Position numbers and translations under genes: made by a program. This document shows, piece after piece, positions 48,205 through 59,058 of a DNA stretch of 64,000 bases; within the stretch, counting starts at the first letter, position 1; the number at the start of each line of letters is the position of its first letter. Source of the DNA: Dendrocalamus latiflorus (lineage: Eukaryota; Streptophyta; Magnoliopsida; Poales; Poaceae). The stretch spans positions 51,666,200-51,730,199 of the forward strand of contig CM029612.1 of the NCBI GenBank assembly GCA_017311315.1. The letters run 5' to 3'. The notes beneath the pieces are model-generated. The model saw only the letters and a list, made by a program, of their open reading frames with translations. It was not told the origin of the DNA and did not search any database.

Positions 48205-48431
48205 AGATCTGTTCTTTTCAATTTCTAAAAATTATTTTTGATTTTTCTAAAGTAACTAGCACTTTTTAGGACCAGGTCTATAAGATAATTATAATATACA
48301 CAGTAACGACTTTATTTATATCGACTAAAACCGCACGTGAGTTTTTGCTACTTCGTACTCTCTCTCATAAACAGCTCAAAAGTTATAAGCCGTAGCCAAA
48401 AGTCATAAGTGGAAGCAAAAAAAACAGACCC
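48205..48431 (+). mobile_element. Tourist-like MITE (family A), diverged
   Basis: Starts near ATCTGTTCTTTTCAATTTC and ends AAAAAAAACAGACCC. The interior shares TTTATTTATATCG, AAACCGCACGTGAGTTTTTG and GCCAAAAGTCATAAG with the copy at 8697. Confidence 0.6.
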
Positions 48432-48449
48432 ATATTATCCTTCAACTCT

Positions 48450-48960
48450 CTTTTATATACTTCACCTTGGTGCCAGATGTGCCTAACATACAACAAGACT
48501 TTGAAGCACTGCATATGGTGAAGAGAGAGTTAATACCTACACCATACTTTTGCATATACAAGGTACGTTATACATCTCATTTTTATCTTATCTTCACAGT
48601 ATAGGGTCTTTGACAAAACTTGAAAAATATGGTTCGCCTTCTACAGTTTAATTGAATTAACACCTCGTAATCTCTTGTTTCCTCCGAGTCCTCTCGTCTA
48701 ATCAGACTAATACTAGTGAGTATCCATGTATACAGTTCCAAATTTTGTATAGGTCTTGATACGACCAAGGAATGAACGACGCTGGACATTAGATGTGGCA
48801 CATATGTACGCGCTTCTTCGGAATAGGCGGCATCAGGAGGGCAAACAGCCGTGGGAAGTGTAGCGGATGGCTGACTTAGGGGATTTTTATCCCGTAGACG
48901 GTTGTGATAAGCCGTCCCCACAACATACCTTGTAGAAGCTTTAGGATCTGTTTGATATAA
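48450..48960 (+). ncRNA. Candidate 21-PHAS locus 4 (miR2118-triggered)
   Basis: A TATA-like TTTTATATAC is at 48451-48460, a CTCTCGTCTAATC element (compare CTCGTCCAATC) near 48691, and a miR2118-type site at 48818-48839 with predicted cut between 48829 and 48830. Downstream sequence is non-coding until a MITE begins at about 48952. Confidence 0.6.
48818..48839 (+). promoter_or_regulatory. miR2118 target site, locus 4
   Basis: Core GGAATAGGCGGCATCAGGAG. It has more mismatches than the others, so pairing may be weaker. Confidence 0.6.
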
Positions 48961-49190
48961 CTGCAGCTTATAACTTTTAGTTAAAATTTTTGAATTTTAG
49001 TTGTTTGTGATAGAAATTTCGGAGAGAAAAATATTTGTTTGTGATTTTGGTTGAATCAGATGTTGGATTTTTAACGTGTACTATAATTAACCTGTAAGTC
49101 CCGTCTTAAGAAAATATTTCGTTTGAAAGTTAAGTACTGTAACAAAAAGTTAAAAAACACTTTTAAAAACCAAAATACTGACAGGCCGTC
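48952..49190 (-). mobile_element. MITE related to family A, inverse orientation
   Basis: Inverted relative to 8697: AAGAAAATATTTCGTTTGAAAG corresponds to the AAACGGAGTATTTT core, preceded by GTGTACTATAATTAACCTGT. Ends are approximate (GGATCTGTTTGATA left). Confidence 0.5.
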
Positions 49191-49576
49191 CTGCGCTTGA
49201 ATGCTGCCGTCGGTGTGGTGTGGTCTACACAGCGTCGGCAGCCACTCCGGTGGTTAATGCGTCTCCGAGTGCACGCCGGCCGCGTTACGCTCCCATGGCC
49301 TGCTCACGCTCAGTGCAATCGGGTTAACGCCTGTGAGAGACCGATTAGCCTCCGAGGACTATTGGACTCAACGTAAGCTTGTAGTGTCGTTGCCACTCAT
49401 AGGTGTTACTTGCTGTGCAATGGAGTCGAATTTGCCCCATGTTAGGTACGATTAATTGTTTGCATGGCCAATTAAGCTCGGCTACAAAAGCTTTGTTTTC
49501 TTCGGTTTTACTGACGCACTGTGATGATGAACGATTCCTTTCCTTTTTTACTGACGCAATACGCATTGCGCTCGGA

Positions 49577-49813
49577 TTGACGATGGCTTATGGCTTTTTT
49601 TTACTGTAACTGGTTTATAATTCAATGTAGCTGAGGTGACTTATTTGATGTAATTACATTTAAAATTTTAAAAATAGAATAAACATGTTAGCCCATCACG
49701 GATAATACAAATAAATACGAAAAAAAAGAATCGACAAAAAAGCAAAAAAATAAAAAAAAGACAAAATTAAAGAATAGTGAATTAAAAACATAAACTAGAA
49801 GCCAATCGCCAAA
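49577..49813 (-). mobile_element. MITE family B, inverted copy
   Basis: The reverse complement shares GTATTTATTTGTATTAT, GGGCTAACATGTTT and CCATAAGCC with the copies at 6205 and 9328. Confidence 0.5.
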
Positions 49814-49996
49814 ATGAGTGGTACCGATGAGTGTTTTCAGCACATTTTTCTACCTTTATAGCACAATTAACCAAAGTAATGGATGATGATCAGGTCACGC
49901 CGGTACGGGCTTGGGTGTTTGCAGCAGTTGCGTGCAAATTTGCTCCTCTCTCTAAAGTTCTTAAGTGTGTATCCACCATAGGCACCATGCCACCAT

Positions 49997-50052
49997 GCAT
50001 ACGATACTCTGTTTTTTCTTGCATACGATACTCTGTTTTTTCTTGCATACGA
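49997..50052. repeat. Short tandem repeat GCATACGATACTCTGTTTTT
   Basis: Two full copies of a 25-bp unit plus a partial third. Confidence 0.85.
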
Positions 50053-50162
50053 TCCAAAGTTCAGACTTACAGAAGTAGCCACGTGCTACAAGCTACTGCA
50101 ATTTATTTCATCCACCCATACACATTTTCACTCATTTGTACGTACCATCACCCTTATTTTCT

Positions 50163-50560
50163 ATTTATATATACCTGCACCTCATGTGATCCCCTTGAAC
50201 GTCCTCATCTTATTTATCTGAAGTGAACCTGACATGCCTTAAGACCTGAGAGATGAGGACTATGCAAAGAAATCAACGATAACCCGGCCATAATACTAAT
50301 TACTAGCCACTGCTTGTTATATTTCTCCCTGATCTCTCGTCCGAGTCCCATCTAATAATCTGTGTCTCCTTTTGCTTTATTGATAGTGTAGATCTTGCCA
50401 AATAGTCGTTCGGTGCTGGATGCATTGTTGATTCGGAATGAGTGGCATCGGGAGACAAGTAGGAGGTGCATACCACGTGAAGGTTAGTCTCACGAGCTAT
50501 CCGACTGCCCAGTGGGAGTGATACGCTATCACTGAATGCGCTGGGAATGAAGTTTCTTGA
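50163..50560 (+). ncRNA. Candidate 21-PHAS locus 5 (miR2118-triggered)
   Basis: A TATA box TTTATATATA lies at 50164-50173. Upstream is TTTCATCCACCCATAC, compare TCATCTACCAACTC at locus 1. GATCTCTCGTCC is at 50331 and the miR2118-type site at 50433-50454, with predicted cut between 50444 and 50445. Spacing of TATA, upstream element and site closely matches locus 1. No protein coding. Confidence 0.65.
50433..50454 (+). promoter_or_regulatory. miR2118 target site, locus 5
   Basis: Core GGAATGAGTGGCATCGGGAG. Confidence 0.75.
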
Positions 50561-51448
50561 CTGCTGCAGCAGTCTTCAATGTCATGTTTGACCGAGGTTT
50601 TAGTTTTTGAAATTTCGTGAGAGTTGCTTTTCATTTGTGTTTTATATGATTTTTATAAAACATTTACATAACATTGATGAAACTTTCTAAAATTTTTTAA
50701 AACCCGCACAACACTTTTTCATGAAACCTTTTGAAACTTTTTGAAATGTTCTAAAACTTTTTTAATGAAACACGTTGAAACCTATTTGAAGCTTCAAACT
50801 CCAAAACCTGAAACTTTTAACTTTTATGCAACCAACACTTCATGAAACTCCATAAGATGAGACTGCTATACCATTGGACATGCATTCCAACTTATAGCGT
50901 GGGCTAGCAGCTACCTTGTAGATAATGCAAAAAATGTCAAAGGGATAAAAAAGAACGATGCTACCAGAATATCTTCATTGTAACTTGTAAGCTTGCAATT
51001 GCCACAGTGTTGGTTCTGAAAGTAAAAAGCTGAAAAAAAAAACGGTTCAACTCGATCATTTGTCTTATTACCCTGTTGAACGGTTCAACAGGGGCCAGGT
51101 GCCCAGCCCGGCATGCATACATGTACCTCCATTGTAACTTGCAACATGCATGCATGCATGCTACTCCGGTTAATTCCTCCATGTATACAGCTAAACTTGA
51201 TAGGAAAGATGCACTACCTTGCGTCCATGCGATAAACCGGACCTGCAAAAAAGAGGAACAAGGAGCCGTACGCAATAACTGGAACGACAGGGTCTCAAAT
51301 GTAAAAAACCGGAAGCAAGAACGTAGCCCTCCGGCAGGAGTCACGAACAGGACGCAACGGCCGCACGCACGGAGCAGGCGAGCCACGCGCCGAACGGCGA
51401 GTAGGAGCTGGAGTGTACGGAACTACGGATTCGCTGGATTAGTAAAAA
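50561..51448. other. No gene seen
   Basis: 50600-50850 is made of AT-rich (CTTTTTGAAAC, TTTTTGAAATG) words. 51070-51420 is mixed sequence open on both strands with no recognised family. Confidence 0.35.
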
Positions 51449-51640
51449 CTAGTATAGTGCCCGTGCTAACGCTACGGTAAAATATAAAACAAGATAAAAT
51501 TTGTAAAAAATAAAACGAACAATCAGATTCATTAAGATTCACGTCTCATATATTATATAGTGTGCCCGTGCTAACGCTACGGTAAATACAAAACAAGATA
51601 AAATTTGTAAAAAAATAAAACGAACAATCAGAGTACATAT
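51449..51640 (-). repeat. Duplicated Helitron 3' terminus
   Basis: GTGCCCGTGCTAACGCTACG, then GTAAA..ACAAAACAAGATA, occurs at 51457 and again at about 51561. The outer copy has the CTAG end; the inner copy lacks it. Confidence 0.85.
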
Positions 51641-51649
51641 TTGCACCAT

Positions 51650-52030
51650 CAAAGACACGCTTATTGCGGTGATTCCACGAAGTCCAGGCGCCCAAGATCA
51701 CGAGGGAATTGAGCCCCTTCCGCATAACATCAACAACCTCCTTGGAAATCCTATCCCACCAGCCATCAAAAGACTCCTCATTTTGCTGCGGACAAAGATG
51801 CTGCAACCCAACATTTCGCAGAAGAGAGAACCAGAATTCCCGGGCAAAGACACAGGACAGCAGCAGGTGGTTAATGCTTTCAGCAACTTGATCACAATGT
51901 GGGCAGCTTGGAGGATGGGGGAGACCACGCCTTGCAAGCCAATCCGCCGTCCAACACCTGTCCCGAGCGACTAACCACATAAAGAAACGACACTTCCCAG
52001 GAGATCAATTCAAAGATATAATGTATTGGC
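51650..52030 (-). pseudogene. LINE reverse-transcriptase C-terminal (zf-RVT) fragment
   Basis: The minus-strand frame reads KCRFFMWLVARDRCWTADWL, then the zinc-binding CPHCDQ...INHLLLSC pattern and VILGAWTSWNHRNKRVFDGA. This is the zf-RVT region found after the reverse transcriptase in plant LINEs. No polymerase domain is present, so it is a fragment carried in the Helitron. Confidence 0.75.
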
Positions 52031-52387
52031 CTTCGAGAAGAAACAAGCGAAAATAATCCACACAAAAGAGGGAAAGACCCTAAAGTAGTAGAGACCAATG
52101 GTAGTCGCTTGGCATAAATCAATATAATAGAGATCAGATTCACACCCTAATCATACATGCAAGGAACTGTCAGGGTAGTGATCCATGGAGAGCAAGATTA
52201 GTAAAACAACGAATTTCACATGCATTGATCATACTCTAGTTAGAATTTTCAAAAGAAAAACAAATAGATATTGTGGATGACCCAGATATACAATTTGGAT
52301 GAACAACAAAACGAGAGAAAAAAAAACGAAGGGACTACCTGCTTCGTAATCATATCGGCAATAGTCTTTCTGCAAAGAATTTCATAC

Positions 52388-52506
52388 CTGTAGAGTGTTT
52401 TGTCAAATATAATGGACTCAATGAACCTAGCATCCATATCTGATGTAAGATCCGGGCTGTTGTTCGATTCACTCTTATCTTGTGGCAGCATCTTCTGCTT
52501 CAAAGC
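52388..52506 (-). pseudogene. Captured exon, gene unidentified
   Basis: One exon with both splice signals: TTGCAG|GCTTTGAAGC at 52506 and CTCTACAG|GTATGAA at 52388. The frame includes QKMLPQDKSESNNSPDLTSD and MDARFIESIIFDKTLYR. Family not recognised. Confidence 0.5.
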
Positions 52507-53708
52507 CTGCAATTGTTTATTTATCTCTTTTAGTAAAGAAATTAAGGTGCACATATAATAAATAGAACCCCATATTGGTCTTTGGCCAAAGTATGTAAAT
52601 TTAAAAAATGCCACATAAATACATGCAAACAACAGATCCTGTCAATTTGTAGATATTTAGCAAAAAATCAGTTTCTACACATTTAGTAAAAACCAACCAC
52701 TACAACTCCAGTAAAAATAAATCGCTGCACATCCAGTGAAAAGAAAAAAGTCTAATGTTACTCCTAAGTGATAATAATAGACTTACAGTTGCAGCTTCCA
52801 TATCCTAAACCTACAATTGCTAGCAGTCATTTTATATCACGTAGAAAAGGAGCAAAAAGACAACTTCTGCATCTGCGGTTTTAAAGAATATAGTAGGAGA
52901 GATCTACAATATCATATCAGCATGTAAACGATACTCCTATTTCTCCCTCCTTTGTAACACAAAGGATGTATAAAATTATTTTCCTCTTATTACACTTCAA
53001 ATAGCTTCGAATTTGTTATACTTCTTACATGATGCAATATGGACACATGCAGATGCAGACAACCAATTAAAAAATCAAAAGAAAAACGGTTTCTAGGTAA
53101 AAATCAAGTATCGATTGTGACAGGCGTGGCTCCTATTTGCGCTATATTCAGTAAATATTTCTAACAATAATCCATGCAAAAATAAGCCACTGCAGTTCCT
53201 TGAAATCCATATTGACCGTTTGGATCTATCCATGGTGGCTACTGCCATCACGGTTCGCATAGGTCAAATGTCCACTTTACATCATTCTGATTTTTCTAGC
53301 AAAAACAAGCAAACAATTGGCATATTTCTAATCAGCATGCATATCATCTATCTACATTCAAATCCCTACTTGATTTTCATAAATTCTCCAACCTCACCTA
53401 ACGGCTCCATTAATGATGAAAAAAATCTCTTTTAATATATACGCTGTAAAAACAGCTGAATGCTTTTAATTTCTTGAATGTTCTAATGGATACTTGATGT
53501 TCTTTTAACGAAAAGCAGAACAGCATTTTGACCTAAAATGGGTTGAAAATACATGCATGCGATGCAGGAAGGTAGAAATGTTCCTCACATATATTTTACT
53601 ACGACTGAATGGATAAATGCTTTTCTACATGAAAACGACAATAAGGACCATAAGATGATCCCTTCCTAATCCCAAAATATCAGGAACATCTTATCAAAAG
53701 TGAAAGAA

Positions 53709-53804
53709 ATGTGCTTGTGTGGGTTCTTTGATCTCTTCTCCTTCTTGTATGTGTATGGTCTGCTGTTGTCTTCGTCCACAAAGTCCTCCACACCAAAGAA
53801 GCTC
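53709..53804 (-). pseudogene. Captured exon of an L18p/L5e-like ribosomal protein family gene
   Basis: Acceptor TTCCAG|GAGC at 53804. The frame reads SFFGVEDFVDEDNSRPYTY followed by KKEKRSKNPHKHISF. From memory this matches the N-terminal part of a plant organellar L18p/L5e family protein; family assignment is from recall. Only this exon is present. Confidence 0.45.
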
Positions 53805-54836
53805 CTGGAAGAGCTTAAGATCTAAAGGAAATGCATAATTCAACAACTATCAGTGAGTGAATCTGAACAAAAATTTTGCAAAACAAATAATTACCATTGT
53901 CATCACTCTTCAGGAGATAGCTTAATTGTGGTTCCATTGCATCTTAGGTAAATGAATTGTTCAGTTCATTATTTAGCCTGTACACATGTAGGACCTGTAC
54001 AAGATTATAAAATGACTGAAAAATTTTGATTGAAGTATCAGAAGGAAGAAACATGGTGTCAAATTTTAAAAATATGCAGTCACTGCAAGTGCTGCAACAT
54101 GAATTTCAGTATTTCACACACGCTCATCGGACTACAAAAGGCTTATTTTGGTTCTCAGAAGCATTTATCGCCCCACAGGCTGTATCTATTTTTCATCTAC
54201 ATATCATCAACCATGGCAGTAAAGGATTAGCTTAGTTCTTGGAATCACCACTTGTCAGCCAATCTCTTATTGGTTATCTCAAAGTAGAGATGATTACATT
54301 GTCATTTGTGCCAGGAGAGACATATATGTCATCGGTATCTCATTTTTCAAATCCAACCATGAAGAGCAAAACTACTGGGATTATAGAAACCACAATGCTC
54401 CACATGCTTTCTCCGTAATCCAGACGGGGAGGGAACAAAAACAACCATTAGCACTAACTAATAGATATTAGATCAAGACCTTTTATCCTCAAAAATCAAA
54501 ACAAATCTGACATAGAAGCTATTGTAAACCTCCATGAATTCAACTCTTCAACACGCTTCAAAAAGAAAACCTTAACTTTGCTACAGATAAATAGATCACG
54601 AATCAACTTTATTCTGTTCTGAACCGAAGAAAAATGGACAGTCCATAGTTTTATCAGCATAGGCACACGAAATCATTAGGTTATGTATTGCTGTACGCAG
54701 ATTTTAGAAACAGAGAAACAAGAAATGACGTAAGCAAAGCATTGCCGATTTGTTGTGTACTATTTCTGCAGGGGTTTTCTTGTCTTAATTAATCCCTTGA
54801 ACATGGTACTAACTGCAAGTATCATGTTTGGTGCAG

Positions 54837-54952
54837 CAACTTAGGAGACTCAGAGCAAATTTCCATGACTTCTCAAGACACTTCAGACTTTGATTCTCAT
54901 ATGAAGGATCAGCCCAGAATGGCGGAGGAAACTAAACATGCGTCCTCATCTG
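54837..54952 (+). pseudogene. Captured exon on the opposite strand, gene unidentified
   Basis: Plus-strand exon with GGTGCAG|CAACTTAGG at 54837 and TCATCTG|GTATATA at 54952. The frame contains NLGDSEQISMTSQDTSDFDS and MKDQPRMAEETKHASS. It is antisense to the other cargo exons, so at least two capture events occurred. Confidence 0.45.
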
Positions 54953-55775
54953 GTATATACTGTCTTATATTGTTTTTATATATAATGAAGAGAACCATAG
55001 ACTAATGGCATCCAAAAATCCATGAGAACAGATCTATGTAGTAACTTATCATATTTGGCATCTACTACGAACTAAATAAATCTGATGTGATACAACATAT
55101 GTGCGATGTCTAATTTCCTGATCTTGCTATCAGTTGATGCTTGAGAATTATCAAATATCTAGAAGAGCACTGACTCATATTAAGTCCATGTGAGTTCTTT
55201 GCAGATAGCTACATGAACTCTTTAACCCTCATGAAGTCTAAATGCTGTCTTTCATGACAACAAGTCATAAAAAACAACTCCATGTTGGAGATGAACAAAA
55301 AGAATGACTGAACAAGTAACCATCTGTCTTTTTCTATTTGTGGATTAAATTGTGTTTCTTTGAAGCACTCTTTCTTCTATATGATAAGCAATGTGTAATC
55401 AAGATCCAACTATCTGACTGAAATCCATTATATGGACATAACAACTTTGTGAATGTTTCGTGCTTGTGTAACAATTAATCCTTTATGCAAGCTATGATTA
55501 GGGATATGCAGTTTGCATGCCTGGTTATTACTTTTGTTACCTGATTGACTGATCCTCAATTCTAATACCCACTGTATCACTAATCATAACAAACCGCCTC
55601 ACATTCTCACCTGTGTAAGATGCGCCTCCTTGGATATTTGACGGAGTCTTCTACCAAGATTTGCAATGACAAGGCACATGCATGGAATTACCTATGCAAG
55701 TAATGTAGAGAGACAATTAAACAGTATACATGTAAATGACTACGAAACAACAGTATAAACTGGGAGCTTGGTTAC

Positions 55776-55862
55776 CATTGCTACAACCAGTGAGAGCAGG
55801 GGATTTATCGCCACCATCTGAGTACCCATTGCTATCAACTGCAAGCTTGTCGGCACAATTGT
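55776..55862 (-). pseudogene. Captured exon, gene unidentified
   Basis: Splice signals GATGCAG|ACAATTG at 55862 and CAATG|GTAACC at 55776. The frame contains NCADKLAVDSNGYSDGGDKS. Confidence 0.45.
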
Positions 55863-56227
55863 CTGCATCAAAATTAGTAATCAGAATCCATTCCTGGCAG
55901 TATACCAATCATTGGTGCAATCATTTCTTGGGCCAACAGGAACCCCTGCTCCTAAGCCCAAAAGCCAGTAAACAGGATCCATTACTCCATGTCTATAGGC
56001 CTATCAAGTATGTACAAAGAAATTTTGACAAAAAGAGAGAGTATAGGTAAGGCCACATCTAATCAACATTTATACTGACTACGGAGCGGGCATTTTCACA
56101 AACAGCTAACCTACATTTCATCAAACTTACATCCATCCAGCAACATACTACAACCTAATGCAGACATTTCCACAAACGTCTATTGCTCAACTCACACGAG
56201 TCAATTCACAACAAACCAAAGAAGAAT

Positions 56228-56604
56228 TTAAGGCTTCAGGAACCTCACATTGAGCACAGAGTATACGGCGTCCGCGACGGCGGCCGCCTCGTCGGTGATC
56301 CGGTGCGCGATGTCGCCCGCGGCCACCCCTCCTCTGCCGGTGACCACGTGCACGTCGTGCCCAGCGGCGATCAGGTGCCTCACCACCTGCAAAAGCAGCC
56401 GGTCAAATTGGCCAGAACATCAATTTGTGCCCAGAGACCACGAGGAAAGGAGAGGGGGGAGAGGAACCGATCGGAGGCGAGAGGGACCTCGAGGGCGCGG
56501 GTGGCGTGGCCGAAGCCGTGGCCGGTGATGTAGTAGGCGAAGACGAGGTGCTGCGGCGGCGCCGACACCGCCGCCTCCTCGTCGTCACCTTCCAGAATCC
56601 TCAT
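56228..56604 (-). CDS. Captured L-arabinokinase (ARA1-like) 5' part, chimeric 91-aa frame
   Basis: Exon 1 (56604-56488) starts MRILEGDDEEAAVSAPPQHL and includes FAYYITGHGFGHATRALE. The intron has GT at 56487-56486 and GCAG ending at 56387. Exon 2 (56386-56228) opens VVRHLIAAGHDVHVVTG, then RGGVAAGDIAHRITDEAAAV and ends at TAA. The first 56 residues match the glycosyltransferase-like N-terminus of plant L-arabinokinase, a cytosolic enzyme of arabinose salvage. The following 35 residues do not match that protein. The kinase domain is absent, so no arabinokinase activity is possible. Start, intron and stop are intact, so a short chimeric protein could be made if transcribed. An upstream promoter-like pyrimidine-rich region is included. 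Confidence 0.7.
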
Positions 56605-56839
56605 CCCCCGACTGATTGCTCGTGTCCCCCAATTCTCCCGGGGCTCCGAGCTCTGTGCTGTCTGTTTGCGCTACGACTCTCCTCTCCTCTCCTCTGCTCT
56701 GCTCTTTTATAAGATCATTCTCTCTGGATCGCACACGAGCTTGGACCATGGGAGCATCTAATCCATGGGGAGCGAGAGCGAGCAAATGAAACCGAATCAA
56801 AAGGTGAACTCAACCCTAGAGAGGCAAGGTACGTGTTAG

Positions 56840-57430
56840 ATGAAACTAACCGGCTTCAGCTCCCGGTCTTTGGCCGGCGCAGCCTCTGGCGGCGCGCTCT
56901 CGACAGATCCGGGCTTCGCAGCGGCGCCGTCGGGGGAGGAGGAGCGGGAGGAGGAGGAGGCGGCGGCGAGAGGAGCGAGGAGGAGGCGGCGACGGAGCGG
57001 AGGAGGGGAGGAGGAGGCGAGGGCGGAGCAGAGGAGTGGGGGAGGCGGCGGCGGAGTGGAGGAGCGGGGGAAGAGGAGGCGGAGCGGAGGAGTGGGGGGA
57101 GGAGGAGCCGGCGGCGCGGGGTGGGGAGGAGGAGGCGGCGGAGCGGAGGGGTGGCGGGGGAGGAGGCGTTGGCGGAGCGGAGGAGCGGGGGAGGAGGCGG
57201 CGGCGGAGCGGAGGAGCGGGGGAGGAGGAGGCGGCGGTGGCGGTGGACCGGAGAAGTGGGGGGAGGAGGAGGCGGCGGCGGCGCGGCGGATGAGGGAGGG
57301 GAGGAGGCGGCGCGGAGAACGGGAGGAGGGGAGGAGAACGTGGGGAGACGGGGGAGAAGGTGGGAGGTTGCGCCTCGCGCGGGGTGAGGGCGTCGGGGGG
57401 AGTCGCGCCTCGCGCGGGGTGCGTGACGAG
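56840..57430. repeat. GGAGGCGG low-complexity block
   Basis: Dense (GGAGGAGGCGGCG) purine-rich sequence. Open frames of up to 244 codons exist on both strands and are compositional. It sits at the same place relative to the Helitron 5' end as the GC-rich block 32.1-32.9 kb in the larger element. Confidence 0.8.
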
Positions 57431-57946
57431 GTATGATCCAAACAATCTGGGCCATTGGATTTGAGTGAGTAAGAGAAAGGAGATGCTACAGTGGATATCG
57501 TCCCTTCGTTTCAAAGGTTCGCTGGTTCTGGGAACAGTTGGTTTGGTGCATCTAGGAGAGGTCTTGACTGCGGGGGACATTTGTTGGGGTAGCTATAGAA
57601 AAGTTTACAACTGGTGGTTTTATAGTGGTAGAGATAATCGCATGGTAGTTTCGGACCCAGCGTACTCCGACTCCCTACTAGGGAGTTCTCATCACTAGCG
57701 ATAACCTCAGTGAGCCTCGCGCGCTTTACATGTCTCACCAGGGAATTCGTTGTGCAAACAGCATTGAGCGATAGTTTTGCTCGAGCGAGAGCTACGTCCA
57801 ACCACCTCATGATCCGAAGGCCACCCGAGCAGAGCGCACACCGTCTCCAGCGACACATGAAGCGCGCAGGAAAACGGGCAGGGCAGTACAACATGCCTAA
57901 GGAGCGACGAAATCTCTTCCACATAAGGAATTCTATAATATTAGGC

Positions 57947-58168
57947 CTGTTTTTGAGCTTTTAAAAGTTGCTTTTCGACTTTTCTATAATAACTAATTTT
58001 TAAACGGAATACCTTTTCAAGATAGATTCTACTAGTTAATTGTGGTATATACTGTGCCGACTTCATTTATATCAGCAAAAACCATACGTGAATTTCTGTT
58101 ACTCTATAATCTCTAGCATGAATAGCCTAAAAATCATAAGCCATAGCCAAACCCCATAAACTTGAGCA
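57947..58168 (+). mobile_element. Tourist-like MITE (family A)
   Basis: Begins GGCCTGTTTTTGAGC. The interior shares TTTTTAAACGGAATACCTTT, TTCATTTATATCAGCAAAAA and CATAAGCCATAGCCAA with the copies at 8697 and 48205. It ends just upstream of PHAS locus 6. Confidence 0.65.
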
Positions 58169-58286
58169 AAAAATTAAATGACAGAACCATTATTACTTCA
58201 TCCACCAACTCGTCGTATATATTCACTTCGTCGCATCCCCTATATATCCATCTGCGCTCTGAAGTACCTCCACCTCTTGCTGCCTG

Positions 58287-58291
<5 letters not shown>

Positions 58292-58327
<36 letters not shown>
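58292..58327. repeat. (CT)n microsatellite
   Basis: About 18 CT dinucleotides between the TATA box and the miR2118 site of locus 6, where a 5' leader would lie. Confidence 0.9.
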
Positions 58328-58329
<2 letters not shown>

Positions 58330-58370
58330 TTTCTTCTCATGCTTTGCGACAAACTCGTACGCTCACTTGC

Positions 58371-58392
58371 TCGGAATGAGCGGCACCGGGAC
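58371..58392 (+). promoter_or_regulatory. miR2118 target site, locus 6
   Basis: Core GGAATGAGCGGCACCGGGAC. One extra change (CACC for CATC) would give a G:U pair or mismatch near the cut. Confidence 0.65.
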
Positions 58393-58677
58393 GAACCATG
58401 CCACTGGGGTTTCGAGGATTACCTCCGCTAGTGCCAAAGCTGCGCCATCGGTCGACGTCAGTTGCACGACAAAGATGAAGATAAGCCGGCGGAAAGCACT
58501 CCAAGTCGCATCCTCCGTCGTGAACTCGCGACGGAGGGACTTTAAACGTACCAGCAGATCGGCAGTCCCTACCAAAGTACGGTCAACCTCATGTCTCAAG
58601 TATATGCGTATGACTGGTGCCGGGAGAGATTGGGAGAAGTTTCACTGGAAAATGTGTGTGCATGGAGCCAAAAACAT

Positions 58678-59058
58678 GAATGGGGCTTCCCTATCCCCTT
58701 TTCCCTATCCCCCTCCCTATCCCCTCAATCCAAACCACTCACATCTCATCCAATGGCTAGGATTTTTTTTATATTTTCAACATTTTCCCATCCATCATAA
58801 ATAATACAAAAATGCAGGAAAAAATAAAATTTATTTTTTATTATAATTTTTTTAAGAAAAAAAATAAAATTATAATTTCTGTAAAAAATTATAATAAAAA
58901 AATAAAAATTTGTTTTTTCTGTATTTTTGTATTATTTATGATGGATATGCAAATAGTGAAAATATAAAAAAATAACTAGCCATTGGATGAGATATGAGTG
59001 GTTTGGATTGAGGGGATAGGGAGGGGGATAGGGAAAAGGGGATAGGGAAGCCCCATTC
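58678..59058. mobile_element. Mutator-like foldback MITE, 381 bp, perfect 9-bp duplication
   Basis: Ends GAATGGGGCTTCCCTATCCC and its inverse. The inverted arms extend over about 120 bp. Flanked by CAAAAACAT on both sides (58669-58677 and 59059-59067). A 9-bp duplication with long inverted ends is the MULE pattern. The RNA would fold into a long near-perfect hairpin. Confidence 0.9.

Larger units (their letters stand above)
51449..57634 (-). mobile_element. Gene-capturing Helitron, 6.2 kb, minus strand
   Basis: The 5' end at 57634 reads TCTCTACCACTATAAAAC on the minus strand after host A. The 3' end at 51449 reads GTAGCGTTAGCACGGGCACT, then ATACTAG followed by host T. This terminal sequence is the same as that of the 13.8-kb element. 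The 5' 200 bp also match that element (CTCTTACTCACTCAAATCC, GTTTGGATCA). There is no Rep or helicase; the body carries fragments of several host genes. It is therefore a non-autonomous relative, probably once mobilised by the larger family. Confidence 0.85.

Noticed and set aside
51076..51480. 134- and 141-codon overlapping frames
   Set aside because: Antisense pair with no family, running into the Helitron end.
56833..57580. Glycine/arginine-rich and proline-rich frames up to 244 codons on both strands
   Set aside because: Pure GGAGGCGG low-complexity; mirror-image frames on opposite strands cannot all be genes.
27040..58392. The GGAATGRGYGGC motifs as miR2118 precursor hairpins (star strand) rather than targets
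   Set aside because: No complementary arm (a CCGATGCCKCCCATTCC-like sequence) was noticed near any of the six, and flanks do not fold around them.
58178..58804. 208-codon frame across PHAS locus 6
   Set aside because: Passes through a (CT)n tract and a MITE end; no domain; better explained as non-coding.
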